Positions 1 through 10,141 are shown, counted from the stretch's first letter. The stretch is DNA of 57,381 bases from Reyranella soli (GCF_007992495.1 NZ_BKAJ01000096.1:1-57381), one strand, 5' to 3'. The notes: generated by a model from the letters alone, not told the origin. Numbers and translations: made by a program.

Positions 1-140
1 CCCTGTTTAGGGGACATCGTCAGACCGCCGCCAGGACCGGAAGAGGCAGACGGATCAATGGCTTCGGGAAATTTCCGGCAGAGTCGCACGAATGCGATCC
101 CGTTTGCCGTTCAGCCCATCATAACCACTGTGCAGAGCCA
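1..140. other. left-edge non-coding stretch
   Basis: No convincing gene or hairpin is visible here. It lies downstream of the minus-strand MdtC-like gene, which stops at 141. An outer-membrane factor gene could follow outside the window, but nothing here shows one. Confidence 0.4.
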
Positions 141-3100
141 CTAGCCGCCGGAACCAGGTTGGCGTGTTCGTCGCCACGGCAATCCGGATGCGACTTCACC
201 CAGCTTGAGGCGCAGGCGATCGAGATAAAGATAGATCACCGGTGTCGTATAGAGCGTGAAGATCTGACTGAGGATGAGGCCGCCCATGACGGTGATGCCG
301 AGGGGCTGACGCAGCGAGGCGCCCTGGCCGATGCCGATGGCAAGCGGCACGGCGCCCAGCACCGCGGCAGCCGTGGTCATCATGATCGGCCGCAGACGCA
401 CCACGGCGGCCTCGTGAATGGCCTCCTTGGCCTCGCGCCCCTCGTTGCGTTCCAGATGGATCGCGACATCGACCATCATGATGGCGTTCTTCTTCACGAT
501 GCCGATGAGGAGGATGATGCCGATCAGCGCGATCATCGAGAACGGCACGCCGAACAGCAGCAGGGCCAGCGTGGCGCCGATGCCGGCCGAAGGCAGCGTC
601 GACAGGATGGTCAGCGGATGAATGGTGTTCTCGTAGAGGATGCCCAGCACGACATAGACGGCGACAAGGGCCGCGAGGATCAAAAGCGGGATCGTCGCCA
701 GCGATTGACCGAAAACCTGGGCCGAACCCTGGAAGCCGCCATGGATCGAGGCGGGCGCGCCGAGGTCGCGCATTGCCGCCTCGATCGCTGCCTGTGCCGT
801 ACTGAGCGACCCACCCGGTGGCAGGTTGAAGGAAATCGTCGCCGCGATGAGGCCGCTCTGGTGATTGACCTGGATCGCCGTGTGATTGTCGACGGAGCTG
901 GCGAAAGCCCGCAGCGGCACCATCGTCTCCGCGGCCGTGCTGTCGGGGCTGCCGCTCGAAGTCCCGCCACGGCTGTTGGATATCGCGTTCGTTGCGACGT
1001 TTGCCTGCGCATTGGCATTGAGCGCATTGGCGATCGACGAGATCGTCCGCGGAGCAACCGGCGTGAACGCCTTCACGCCGCTCACCGTACCGCCTTGCAT
1101 CTGCGTCTGCTGCGTGCCGGTGACATTGCCGGCTGCCGTGCTCAGGAAAATCCGATCGAGGTCCTGCGGGTGCTGCCAGTATTTGGGCGCCACCTCCATC
1201 ACCACGAAATACTGATTGTACGGATTGTAGATGGTCGAAACGGTGCGCTGGCCGAAGGCGTCGTAGAGCACGGCGTCGACCTGGTTCGGTGCGAAGCCGT
1301 AGCGCGCCGCGGTGGCACGGTCGATCGTCACATAGGTCTGGAGGCCGTTCTGCTGCATGTCCGTGTTGACGTCGGTCAGTTGATCCGGATGCTTGCCGAG
1401 CTCGGCAATCAGCTTGGGCACGAAGCTGTACAGGGCGGCAGGGTCGTCGCCGCTCAACGTATACTGATAGGCCGCTGCCGTTTGCCTGCCGCCAATCCTC
1501 AGGTCCTGCTGCGCCTGCAGGATCAGCCTCGCCCCGGAAATGCCGTTGAGCCTGGGACGCAGGCGCTGGACGATCTGCTGCGCTGACGCGCCCCGCTCGG
1601 CGAGCGGCTTGAGGGCGATGAAGACATTGGCGGTATTGCCCGCGCGGCCGGCCGAGCCGGAGCCGGCGAATCCGAAGACCGAGGCCACTGCGGGATCCTT
1701 CTGCACGATGCCCTGCAACTGGGCGAGCTTCTCGGACATCGCCGGAAAGGAGATCGCCTGATCGGCGATGATCTGTCCGATCAAAATGCCGGTGTCCTGC
1801 TCGGGGAACAGGGTCGACGGCAACAGCCCGAACAGGAAGACATTTCCCACGATCAGGCCGATCAGCACGAGCCCGACCAGCAACGTGTGGTCGAGCACGG
1901 CATGCAGGCCGCGCGCGTAAGCCTGCTTGAACCGATCGAACCGGCTCTCCGCCCAGGCAGCCCAGCGCGCCCTGACCGGCAATTCCGTGCGGTCCTTGAG
2001 CATATGGGCGCACATGCAGGGCGTTATGGTGAGCGAGATCACCATCGAGATCAGGATGGCGATCGATAGCGTCACCGCGAATTCGTGAAACAGGAGCCCG
2101 ACGATGCCCGGCATCAGCAGGATCGGAATGAACACGGCAACCAGCGATACGCTCATCGAGACGACCGTGAAGCTGACCTCGGCGCTGCCGCGCAAGGCGG
2201 CTTCCCGCCGATCGAGGCCCGAGTCGAGATGGCGCGTTATATTCTCGAGCACGACCACGGCGTCGTCGACGACGAAGCCCGTGCCGATGGTGAGAGCCAT
2301 TAGCGAAAGATTGTCGATGCTGTAGCCCAGCAGATACATCGGCCCGAACGTGCCGATGATCGACAGCGGCAACGCCACGGCCGGTATCCAGATCGAGCGC
2401 GGCGATTGCAGGAAGACGAAGACCACGGCAATCACCAGCACCACGGCGATCGCGAGGGTGCGCCCGGTATCGTCTACCGCGGCATTGACCGATTGCGAGC
2501 GGTCCATGGCGACGTTGAGACGTACGCCGTGCGGCAACGTCGCCTCGATCGAAGGCAGGAGCTTGCGGATCTGGGCATCGGTCGCGACGATGTTGGCGCC
2601 TGGTACTGGAAAGACGATGACGCCCACTGCCGGCGCGCCGTTGTAGAGGCCGATGTTGCGGATGTTCTCGCTCGAATCGTCCACTTCGGCAACATCCCGC
2701 AACAGGACGGGTGAATTGTTGCGGTAGGCGATGACGAGATCCCGGTAGTCCGCTGCCTTGGTCGCCTGATCGTTGGAGGTGACCTCGAACCGTTGCCCGC
2801 CCTGGTCGATATCGCCCTTGGCACTGTCGGCATTGGCCGCCGACACCGCGGCCCGGACATCCTCCATGCCGATGCCGTAGCTGCTGAGCTTGTCCGGTTC
2901 GAGCTCGATGCGGACGGCGGGCAGCGCGGCGCCGCCGAGCGTGATCTGGCCGACGCCGCTGATCTGGGAGAGCTGCTGCTGGATCACCGTATAGGCGCTG
3001 TCGTAGAGCTGCGGACGGCTCAAGGTGTCCGAAGTCAGGGCCAGGATCATGATCGGCGCATCGGCCGGGTTGAACTGGCGCCAGGTCGGATTGGCGCGCA

Positions 3101-3467
3101 ACGTCGTCGGCAGGTCGGCGCGCGATGCCTGGATCGCCGCCTGGACGTCGCGCGAGGCGCCGTCGATGTCGCGATTGACGTCGAACTGGACGGCGATGGT
3201 CACCGCACCGACGTAACTGGTCGAGGTCAGCTGGTTCACGCCGGCGATGGTGGCCAGGCGTTTTTCCAGCGGCTCGGCGACGGTGGCCGCCATGGTTTCG
3301 GGCGCGGCCCCCGCCAGGGTCGCCTGGACGACGACCACGGGGAAGGTGACGTTCGGCAAGGGCGCCACCGGCAGGTGGAAATAGGCGAGCGCTCCGGACA
3401 GAAGGATCGCGACGGCCAGCAGCGTCGTCGCCACCGGCCGGTCGATGAAGAGGGCGGAGATGTTCAC
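141..3467 (-). CDS. mdtC: RND efflux permease, MdtC-like (second permease of a two-permease pump)
   Basis: Inner-membrane RND drug/proton antiporter of 1108 aa. The N-terminus (MNISALFIDRPVATTLLAVA) is the usual first transmembrane helix, and twelve helices with two periplasmic loops are expected. The paired TM4 aspartates are present (GFVVDDAVVVLEN), as is the TM10 lysine (GIVKKNAIMMVD), so proton translocation should work. It starts with GTG at 3467, overlapping the upstream permease stop by 4 nt (GTGA), with GAGAGG 5 nt upstream. It is longer than E. coli MdtC (about 1025 aa) because of a roughly 70-residue Asn/Ser/Ala/Gly-rich insertion near residues 779-847 in the second periplasmic loop. 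In MdtABC pumps MdtB and MdtC form a mixed trimer, and the gene order here (adaptor, permease, permease) matches. The substrate cannot be read from sequence. Confidence 0.93.
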   Translation of the reverse strand: MNISALFIDRPVATTLLAVAILLSGALAYFHLPVAPLPNVTFPVVVVQATLAGAAPETMAATVAEPLEKRLATIAGVNQLTSTSYVGAVTIAVQFDVNRDIDGASRDVQAAIQASRADLPTTLRANPTWRQFNPADAPIMILALTSDTLSRPQLYDSAYTVIQQQLSQISGVGQITLGGAALPAVRIELEPDKLSSYGIGMEDVRAAVSAANADSAKGDIDQGGQRFEVTSNDQATKAADYRDLVIAYRNNSPVLLRDVAEVDDSSENIRNIGLYNGAPAVGVIVFPVPGANIVATDAQIRKLLPSIEATLPHGVRLNVAMDRSQSVNAAVDDTGRTLAIAVVLVIAVVFVFLQSPRSIWIPAVALPLSIIGTFGPMYLLGYSIDNLSLMALTIGTGFVVDDAVVVLENITRHLDSGLDRREAALRGSAEVSFTVVSMSVSLVAVFIPILLMPGIVGLLFHEFAVTLSIAILISMVISLTITPCMCAHMLKDRTELPVRARWAAWAESRFDRFKQAYARGLHAVLDHTLLVGLVLIGLIVGNVFLFGLLPSTLFPEQDTGILIGQIIADQAISFPAMSEKLAQLQGIVQKDPAVASVFGFAGSGSAGRAGNTANVFIALKPLAERGASAQQIVQRLRPRLNGISGARLILQAQQDLRIGGRQTAAAYQYTLSGDDPAALYSFVPKLIAELGKHPDQLTDVNTDMQQNGLQTYVTIDRATAARYGFAPNQVDAVLYDAFGQRTVSTIYNPYNQYFVVMEVAPKYWQHPQDLDRIFLSTAAGNVTGTQQTQMQGGTVSGVKAFTPVAPRTISSIANALNANAQANVATNAISNSRGGTSSGSPDSTAAETMVPLRAFASSVDNHTAIQVNHQSGLIAATISFNLPPGGSLSTAQAAIEAAMRDLGAPASIHGGFQGSAQVFGQSLATIPLLILAALVAVYVVLGILYENTIHPLTILSTLPSAGIGATLALLLFGVPFSMIALIGIILLIGIVKKNAIMMVDVAIHLERNEGREAKEAIHEAAVVRLRPIMMTTAAAVLGAVPLAIGIGQGASLRQPLGITVMGGLILSQIFTLYTTPVIYLYLDRLRLKLGEVASGLPWRRTRQPGSGG

Positions 3468-6400
3468 GTCGGCCTCTCGGTCGGGGCAGAGGTCCGTCTG
3501 CGGCCGAAACGCCGCGAAAGGCGATCGAAGGCGAGGTAGATCACCGGCGAGGTGAACAGGGTCAAGACCTGGCTCAAGGCGAGGCCGCCGATGATCGCCA
3601 GGCCGAGCGGCTGGCGCAGTTCGGAGCCTGTTCCGCTGCCCAGCAGCAGCGGCAGTGCGCCCAGCATGGCGGCGAACGTGGTCATCAGGATGGGCCTGAA
3701 GCGCAGCAACGATGCCTCGAAGATCGCCTCCTCGGGCGACTTGCCGCGTTCCCGCTCGGCCTCCAGGGCGAAGTCGACGATCATGATCGCGTTCTTCTTG
3801 ACGATGCCGATCAGCAGGACGATGCCGATGATGCCGATCACGTCGAGATCCCTGCCGGCGATCATCAGCGCCAGCAGCGCCCCGATGCCGGCCGAGGGCA
3901 ATGTCGACAGGATCGTCACGGGATGGATGAAGCTCTCGTACAGCACGCCCAGCACGATATAGACGGCGACGAGTGCGGCGATCAGCAGGAAGACCTCGCT
4001 CGACAGGGAATCCTCGAAAGCCTGAGCGGCGCCCTGGAAGCTGCTCGTGATCGACGGCGGCAGGTGCACCGCCTGGATCGTCTGGTTGATGTCGTTGATG
4101 GCCGTGCTGAGCGATGCGCCTTCGGTCAGGTTGAACGATACGGTGACCGCGGGAAACTGTGCCAGATGACTGACGACCAGCGGCGCCTTCCCGACCTTGA
4201 TGTCGGCGATGGCGGAAAGCGGCACCTGGCCCGTACTGGCCGTCTGGGTCGGCAGATAGAGCGACCCCAATGATTGCAGGTTCGGCAGCCGGTCGTGCCG
4301 GGCCACGAGGATCACGCGATACTGCGTCGACTGGTTGAAGATCGTCGTGACGATGCGCTGGCCAAGCGCATCATAGAGCGCGTTGTCGATGGTCGCCGGG
4401 GTGATGCCGTAGCGCGCGGCGAGTGGGCGATTGACCTCGATATTGACCGTCGACCCGTCATTGTTCAGGTCGCTGGCGACGTCGGTGATCGCCTTGATCT
4501 GCTTCATGCGGTCGACGATCTGCGGGACGTATGTCTCGAAGTCCTGCCGGTTGGGCCCGCGCAGCACGACCTGGTACTGGTTGGGCGAAGTCGTCGTATC
4601 GAGCGTCAGATCCTGTTCGGGCTGCAGGTAGAGCTTGATGCCCGGGACGTTCGCGACCTCGCGCTGAAGGCGCCTTGCGATCTGCTGCGCGGTGAGCGAG
4701 CGGTCGTCGACCCCCTTGAGATTGATCAGGAAGCGGCCGTTGTTCAGGGTCTTGTTGGTGCCGTCGATGCCGACATACGACGTCAGGCTGGTGACGTCGG
4801 CGTCTTTCAGGATCGCGTCGGCCAATGCCATCTGCCGGGCCGTCATCACCTGGTACGAGACCGAGTTGTCGGCGACGCTGATTCCTTGGATGACACCGAC
4901 ATCCTGCACGGGAAACAATCCCTTCGGGATGACCACGTAAAGCGCGCCCGTCAGTCCCACGGTGACGACCGCCACGAGCAGGGTCAGCCCCTGATGGCGC
5001 AGCACCCAGCGCAAGCTGCGCTCGTAGGCGGCCAGCGTCCTGTTGAACAGGCCTTCGCTGATGCGCTCGAACCGGCTTGGCGTGCGCTCGGACCGGCGCC
5101 GTAGCATGCGGGCGCAGAGCATCGGCACGAGGGTCAACGAGACGACGCCGGAAAGCACGATCGTGATCGCCAGCGTAACGGCGAACTCACTGAACAGACG
5201 GCCGATCACGCCGCCCATGAACAGTAAGGGAATGAGCACCGCGATCAGCGACACGGTCAGCGAGAGGATGGTGAAGCCCATCTGCCCGGCTCCGGCCAGC
5301 GCGGCCTCGAGCGGGGCCATGCCGTCTTCGAGGTAGCGCACGACGTTCTCGATCATCACGATCGAATCGTCGACGACGAAGCCGGTGGCGATGATCAGCG
5401 CCATCAGCGACAGGTTGTCGATCGAGTAGCCGAGCTTGTACATCACCGCCAGCGTGCCGATCAGCGACACCGGCACGGAGATGCTGGGGATGATCGTTGC
5501 CGGCACGTTGCGCAGGAAAACGAAGATCACAAGGACGACCAGCCCGATCGCGAGCACCAGCTCGAAGAAGGCGTCGTTCACGGAGGAGCGGATCACGCCG
5601 GTGCTGTCCGCCACGATCTCGACATGCATCGACGGCGGCAGACTTGCCAGTAGCTGCGGCAGCTGTTGCTTGATCTGATTGACCGTCTTGATGACGTTGG
5701 CGCCCGGCTGGCGCTGCACGTTGAGCACGATGGCCGCTGTGCCGTCGAACCAGGCGCCCTGCTCGGTATTCTGGGCGGCCTGGCTCACCGTGGCGACGTC
5801 GCGCAGCCGGACCGGCGAGCCATTCTGGTAGGAAATGACCGTGTTGAGATAGTCCTGCGGATCGGAGATCTGATCATTGTCGTTGATCGTGTAGTCGAGC
5901 TCGGGACCGTCGAAATTGCCTTTCGGCTGACTCACCGTGATGTTGCCGAGCAGCGTGCGCAGATCGTCGATATTCAGCCCGTAGGCGGCGAGCTTCTGCG
6001 GGTCCGCCTCCACCCTGATCGCCGGCACGTTGCCGCCGGCCGGGCTGACGAGGCCGACGCCCGGCACCTCGGCGATCTTCGACGCGAGCCGATTGTTGGC
6101 GATGTCCTGCAACTGGGTGAGCGACATCGCCTTGGACGTCACGGCCAGCGTCAGGATCGGCTGGTCGGCGGGATTGACCTTGGCATAGGTCGGCGGCGCC
6201 GGCAGGCCGGCCGGCAGGAAGCTGTTTGCTGCGTTGATCGCTTCCTGGACGTTCTGCTCGGCGACGTCGAGGTCGATCGACAGGTCGAATTGCAGGGTGA
6301 TGATCGAGGCCGTCGCCGAGCTCGACGAGGTCATCTGCTGCAGCCCGGGAATCCGGCCGAGCTGGACCTCGAGCGGTGCGGTCACCGTGGTCGATGTCAC

Positions 6401-6571
6401 CTGTGGGCTGGCGCCCGGATAGAATGTCTGCACCTGGATCGTCGGATAGTCGACATCGGGCAGGGACGAGACCGGCAGGAAGGCCACCGAGACAAGGCCG
6501 ACGAGCACGAGGGAAATCATCAGCAGCGCCGTCGCCACCGGCCGCACGATGAACAGGCGGGAAATGTTCAT
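3464..6571 (-). CDS. mdtB: RND efflux permease, MdtB-like
   Basis: First permease of the MdtABC-type pump, 1035 aa. I start it at ATG 6571 (MNISRLFIVRPVATALLM), the conserved RND N-terminus. The reading frame stays open about 32 codons further upstream, but that extension is Arg-rich, overlaps the adaptor gene and looks spurious. The TM4 motif GFVVDDSIVMIEN keeps both aspartates and TM10 has GIVKKNAIMIVDF. It follows the adaptor gene by 19 nt and overlaps the next permease by 4 nt, so the three genes form one operon. Unlike its partner it lacks the low-complexity insertion, which suggests the two subunits have diverged within a heterotrimer. No outer-membrane factor gene is adjacent. Confidence 0.93.
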   Translation of the reverse strand: MNISRLFIVRPVATALLMISLVLVGLVSVAFLPVSSLPDVDYPTIQVQTFYPGASPQVTSTTVTAPLEVQLGRIPGLQQMTSSSSATASIITLQFDLSIDLDVAEQNVQEAINAANSFLPAGLPAPPTYAKVNPADQPILTLAVTSKAMSLTQLQDIANNRLASKIAEVPGVGLVSPAGGNVPAIRVEADPQKLAAYGLNIDDLRTLLGNITVSQPKGNFDGPELDYTINDNDQISDPQDYLNTVISYQNGSPVRLRDVATVSQAAQNTEQGAWFDGTAAIVLNVQRQPGANVIKTVNQIKQQLPQLLASLPPSMHVEIVADSTGVIRSSVNDAFFELVLAIGLVVLVIFVFLRNVPATIIPSISVPVSLIGTLAVMYKLGYSIDNLSLMALIIATGFVVDDSIVMIENVVRYLEDGMAPLEAALAGAGQMGFTILSLTVSLIAVLIPLLFMGGVIGRLFSEFAVTLAITIVLSGVVSLTLVPMLCARMLRRRSERTPSRFERISEGLFNRTLAAYERSLRWVLRHQGLTLLVAVVTVGLTGALYVVIPKGLFPVQDVGVIQGISVADNSVSYQVMTARQMALADAILKDADVTSLTSYVGIDGTNKTLNNGRFLINLKGVDDRSLTAQQIARRLQREVANVPGIKLYLQPEQDLTLDTTTSPNQYQVVLRGPNRQDFETYVPQIVDRMKQIKAITDVASDLNNDGSTVNIEVNRPLAARYGITPATIDNALYDALGQRIVTTIFNQSTQYRVILVARHDRLPNLQSLGSLYLPTQTASTGQVPLSAIADIKVGKAPLVVSHLAQFPAVTVSFNLTEGASLSTAINDINQTIQAVHLPPSITSSFQGAAQAFEDSLSSEVFLLIAALVAVYIVLGVLYESFIHPVTILSTLPSAGIGALLALMIAGRDLDVIGIIGIVLLIGIVKKNAIMIVDFALEAERERGKSPEEAIFEASLLRFRPILMTTFAAMLGALPLLLGSGTGSELRQPLGLAIIGGLALSQVLTLFTSPVIYLAFDRLSRRFGRRRTSAPTERPT

Positions 6572-6590
6572 CTGCTGCGTCCGCTGCTCA

Positions 6591-7793
6591 TCAATCTGGC
6601 GGCGCTGCCGACGCCGGCGAGGCCTGCTGTCCCGGCGCCGCGGCGACTCTGATCTTCGCGCCGTCACTCAATCGGTCCGTGCCGTCGATGACGACAGTGT
6701 CGCCGGCAGCGAGGCCGCTGGTGATGACGGTGTTCTGCCCGTCACTCGGCCCGAGCGTGACCTTGCGCACCGAAGCCGTATTATCCTTGTTCACCAGATA
6801 GACGTAGTCGCCCGGCGCGCCACTCAGCACGGCGGCCGTCGGCACGAGCACGGCCTGGTGCAGCGTATCGACGAGCAGCCGGACGTTGACGAATTCGTTG
6901 GGAAACAGGGCTTCGTCGTCGTTGGCGAAGGCGGCTCGCAGCGTGACGGTGCCGGTGCTCGTGGTCATCTGATTGTTGATGGCATACAGCGTGCCTGTCG
7001 CAAGCTGCTTGTTGCCGTCGCTGGTGTAAGCCGTCACCGGCAACTTCACGCCGGCCGTACGGAACCGCTCGACCACTTTCTGCAAATCGTTCTGGGCAAC
7101 CGTGAACTCGACCGTTGTCGGCTTGATCGTCGTGATGACGGCAATTCCGGTGCTCGATGAGCCGGTGATGTAGTTGCCCGGATCGACGAGGCGCAAGCCC
7201 GCACGGCCTGCGACGGGCGAGGTGATGCGGCAATAGGAGAGGTTGAGCTTGGCGGTGTCGACCGCGGCCTGGTCGAGCTTTACCGTGCCCTCGTCCTGTT
7301 TGACGAGATAGGCCTGGTCTTCGGTCTGCTGACGGGCAATCGAGTCGAGCTTGGTGAGCCTTTGGAAGCGCACGAGGTCCATCTTCGCCTCATCGAGCAG
7401 GCCCTGGTCGCGCTGCAGCGTTCCGGTGGCCTGATCGAGGGCCGCCTGGAACGGCCGGGGATCGATCTCGGCCAACACCTGGCCCTTCTGCACGTCCTGG
7501 CCTTCCTGGAAAGGCACGTCGACCAGGTAACCGCTGACGGCCTGGTTGGGCATGACGGTGACCGTGGCGGTCGGCGTGACGGTCCCCAGCTCGTTGAGAA
7601 TAACCGGCATGTCGCCGCGCGTTGCTTTCATGACCCTGACAACCTGCGCGGCGGCACCTCTCGCCTGCGGCTTCTGTGGCAATTTCTGCCAGAGCACGAA
7701 GGCGATCAGGATCAGCACCGCCGACGCCACGATCCAATGCTCACGATGGACGCGCGGCTGACGAGCCATTTGTGTGTTCACATCTTCGGTCAT
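6591..7793 (-). CDS. mdtA: RND periplasmic adaptor (membrane fusion protein), MdtA-like
   Basis: HlyD/AcrA-family adaptor of 400 aa that should bridge the two downstream permeases to an outer-membrane channel. The N-terminus has one transmembrane anchor (residues about 21-36, IVASAVLILIAFVLW) and no lipobox. A split biotinyl-lipoyl-like domain (ATVTVMPNQAVSGYLVDVPF, then SPVAGRAGLRLVDPG) flanks an alpha-helical hairpin at about residues 115-185. Beta-barrel and membrane-proximal domains follow, and the tail is Ala/Pro-rich. The ATG at 7793 has GGAAG about 9 nt upstream; ATG 7769 is an alternative. First gene of the operon. Confidence 0.92.
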   Translation of the reverse strand: MTEDVNTQMARQPRVHREHWIVASAVLILIAFVLWQKLPQKPQARGAAAQVVRVMKATRGDMPVILNELGTVTPTATVTVMPNQAVSGYLVDVPFQEGQDVQKGQVLAEIDPRPFQAALDQATGTLQRDQGLLDEAKMDLVRFQRLTKLDSIARQQTEDQAYLVKQDEGTVKLDQAAVDTAKLNLSYCRITSPVAGRAGLRLVDPGNYITGSSSTGIAVITTIKPTTVEFTVAQNDLQKVVERFRTAGVKLPVTAYTSDGNKQLATGTLYAINNQMTTSTGTVTLRAAFANDDEALFPNEFVNVRLLVDTLHQAVLVPTAAVLSGAPGDYVYLVNKDNTASVRKVTLGPSDGQNTVITSGLAAGDTVVIDGTDRLSDGAKIRVAAAPGQQASPASAAPPD

Positions 7794-7993
7794 GCCGTCG
7801 GACTTCCACCAGGCACTGGGCGGACGTTGGTCGCCGCGCGAGGCTTATCAAGGACGATTGATTACGAGTTCGCACGGGCAGGCGAGGGAATCGACACCAA
7901 CGATGGTATCGGCGTCATTGCACCAAGGTGTACCGCTCCCTGGAGCCCAGAAACTCGCTGGAGCGAGACGGGTAGCGGAAACGGCACGGCCCC
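7794..7993. promoter_or_regulatory. intergenic region upstream of the mdtABC-like operon
   Basis: About 200 bp between the minus-strand adaptor start and the stop of the SGNH-like gene. It should hold the mdtABC promoter, but I see no clear -35/-10 pair, operator or strong hairpin. Confidence 0.35.
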
Positions 7994-9235
7994 TCAGGGC
8001 TTGCGCTGCAATCCCCACGTCTGCGCCAGCAGCTCGCAAATCCGCGCCGCCACCATGCGGTTGCCGGGGCTGAGGCCTTCGGCGTCGGCGAGATAGTGGA
8101 TCTGGTCGGCGTAGATGGTGCTGGTGTCGTTCTTGAAAATGTCGCCGAGGTCGTAGATCGGCAGGCCGCGCTGGCGCAGCGTCATCATGCCGGCGACCAT
8201 GCGGCGATAGAGCTCGCCGTAGCCGAGGTCGCCGACGACGCGCCGCTCCTCGTCGGTCAGCGTCTTGCCCCAAGCTGGAATGGGCTGCATGAAATAGGCC
8301 GACTTCACGCCGTTGTCGTGCGCCACAGCTTCCGTCGCCCGGAAGTATTTCTGGTAGAGGTCGAGCTGGACGTCGAACAGGCGTTGCGGATTGTCCTGCA
8401 CGTCCTTGGGCAGGGCGAACAGGCTCGGGATCGTCGTCCGCTTGTTGGACTTGAAACTGTCCCTGCCCTTGGCTGCTGCCTCGATGGCGCGAACGAGCAG
8501 GTAGGCGGCGTGCGATTTGCCGAGGACCGGGTTGACCGACATGGCGCCGGCGATGCGCCCCATCACCCAGCCAATCGCGGCGTCGCCGAAATTCTCGTCG
8601 GCGGCGAACGGATTGGCTTCCAGGAAGTTGGCCGCCGGGCCTTCCAGGCGCTGGTCCATCTTCGGCTGGAAGTAATAGTGCTCGTTGTAGCCGCTCAAGT
8701 TCACGATGGCGTCGACTGCCGTGGCATACATCGCAAAGGCGATGAAAGACTGCGGCTCCTTCCATGCGCCGGCGGCGGCATCCAGCACCATCCACGGCTT
8801 GCCGCTGGGGCTGATCCAGTGAGTGTTCAGTTCCTCCTCGAGATAGCGCGGATAGGGCGGCTTCTGGTTGCCGCCGAGATAGGCTGCGACGGAGCCGCCG
8901 TTGATCATGAGGACGTAGCGGTCGGTGGGCTTGGCGGTGGGGAAGTCGGGACCGAACAGGCCAACATTGTTGGCCCACGAGATGCCGCACGGCGGGTTGG
9001 CGTGATGCACGAACGCCCAGTAGGGGTGCGGATAGAGCGTGTCGATGAAGCGGCAGCCCGTGCCCCGGGTCATGTCGCGCACGTAGGTGTTCTGCGTGCG
9101 CTCGAACAGCTCGGCCGCGGGAGTGTGGCGGCCGTCCTCGATATAGAGCCAGCCGATCGCCATGATCTCGACCATGGCCAGAGCGATGATGAATCCGACG
9201 ACGATCGAGATGAACGTGAAGAAGCGTTTCTTCAT
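7994..9235 (-). CDS. membrane-anchored SGNH-fold protein (hydrolase/acyltransferase-like)
   Basis: A 413-aa protein with an N-terminal signal anchor (MKKRFFTFISIVVGFIIALA) and a predicted periplasmic domain. An SGNH block I-like motif (INGGSVAAYLGG, Ser115) and a C-terminal DxxH (ADQIHYL, Asp377/His380) suggest an SGNH hydrolase or esterase fold. Proteins of this architecture (signal anchor plus SGNH, as in DltD or AlgX/J-like proteins) often modify cell-surface or secreted polymers, but no MBOAT acyltransferase is nearby. The ATG at 9235 overlaps the stop of the TauD-like gene by one base (TGATG), so the two are translationally coupled. Some distant SGNH-like proteins lack activity, and the Gly and Asn blocks were not confidently located. 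Confidence 0.7.
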   Translation of the reverse strand: MKKRFFTFISIVVGFIIALAMVEIMAIGWLYIEDGRHTPAAELFERTQNTYVRDMTRGTGCRFIDTLYPHPYWAFVHHANPPCGISWANNVGLFGPDFPTAKPTDRYVLMINGGSVAAYLGGNQKPPYPRYLEEELNTHWISPSGKPWMVLDAAAGAWKEPQSFIAFAMYATAVDAIVNLSGYNEHYYFQPKMDQRLEGPAANFLEANPFAADENFGDAAIGWVMGRIAGAMSVNPVLGKSHAAYLLVRAIEAAAKGRDSFKSNKRTTIPSLFALPKDVQDNPQRLFDVQLDLYQKYFRATEAVAHDNGVKSAYFMQPIPAWGKTLTDEERRVVGDLGYGELYRRMVAGMMTLRQRGLPIYDLGDIFKNDTSTIYADQIHYLADAEGLSPGNRMVAARICELLAQTWGLQRKP

Positions 9236-10080
9236 CACACCGGCTTGTCGCCGCTGATCTGGATGCGCCGCAGCAGGCGGCGGAACGGGCCGGTGTCGCC
9301 CAGCGCGATGTGCTTGGTGCTGCGATTGTCCCAGAAGGCGATGGAACCCTTCTGCCAGCGATAGCGGAAGGTGAATTCCGGCCGGTTGCCGTGCTCGAAC
9401 AGGAAGTCGAGCAAGGGCTTGCTCTCGGCCTCGGTCATGCCCTCGAAGCCCACCGTGTAGGACTTGTTGACGAACAGCATCTTGCGGCCGGTCTCGGTAT
9501 TGGTGCGCACCACCGGATGGCTGTTGCGCGTCTCGCGCCAGTCCGCGCCGTCGCGATGCTTGGTCGAGCGGCCCTTGTTCTTCCCGGCCTGCGGGCCCGC
9601 CACCAGGATGTCGCTGTGCACGGCGCGCAGTCCCTTGAGCATCTTCTTCATGCCGTCCGACAGCGTCTCGTAGGCGAGGTACTGGTTGGCGAACATGGTG
9701 TCGCCGCTGTAGGGCGGGATATCGATGCCGTAGAGGATTGCGCCCATCGGCGGCTCGGCGCTCATGGTGGTATCGGCGTGCCAGTCCTCGCCGACATAGC
9801 CCGTGTCGCCGGGCTCGCGGCGGACCATGACGATCTCGGGATCGTCGCCCATGCCGACATAGTTGGGATGGATAAAGAGCTCGCCGAAGCGGCGGGCGAA
9901 GGCCTTGTGCTGGGCGACGTCGATCTCCTGGTCGCGGAAGAACACCACGCAATGCTCGTTCAGCGCATCGCGGATCTCGCCGATGGTCTCGTCGTCGAGA
10001 TCCTGCGCCACGTCGACGCCGGAAATCTCGGCGCCGCCGGCGCCGGAGAGCAGACGAATCTCGAGACGCGTGTTACGCAT
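9235..10080 (-). CDS. TauD/TfdA-family Fe(II)/2-oxoglutarate dioxygenase
   Basis: A 281-aa cytoplasmic oxygenase. The facial triad is clear: WHADTTM gives His101 and Asp103, and STKHIALGD gives His257. The arginine-rich RRLLRRIQ stretch near residues 267-274 should bind 2-oxoglutarate. The family hydroxylates taurine, 2,4-D, alkyl sulfates and many secondary metabolites; the substrate here is unknown. I start at ATG 10080 (MRNTRLEIRLLSG), because the longer open frame upstream is low-complexity and overlaps the neighbouring gene's shadow. The gene lies between two SGNH-fold genes on the same strand, overlapping the downstream one by a base, with a 61-nt gap to the upstream one. Confidence 0.9.
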   Translation of the reverse strand: MRNTRLEIRLLSGAGGAEISGVDVAQDLDDETIGEIRDALNEHCVVFFRDQEIDVAQHKAFARRFGELFIHPNYVGMGDDPEIVMVRREPGDTGYVGEDWHADTTMSAEPPMGAILYGIDIPPYSGDTMFANQYLAYETLSDGMKKMLKGLRAVHSDILVAGPQAGKNKGRSTKHRDGADWRETRNSHPVVRTNTETGRKMLFVNKSYTVGFEGMTEAESKPLLDFLFEHGNRPEFTFRYRWQKGSIAFWDNRSTKHIALGDTGPFRRLLRRIQISGDKPV

Positions 10081-10141
10081 GGGCTCGCTCCGTCGTGTTG
10101 CTGTTGCCGAGGCTACCGCAATGGGCCGACTTTGCCAGCCG

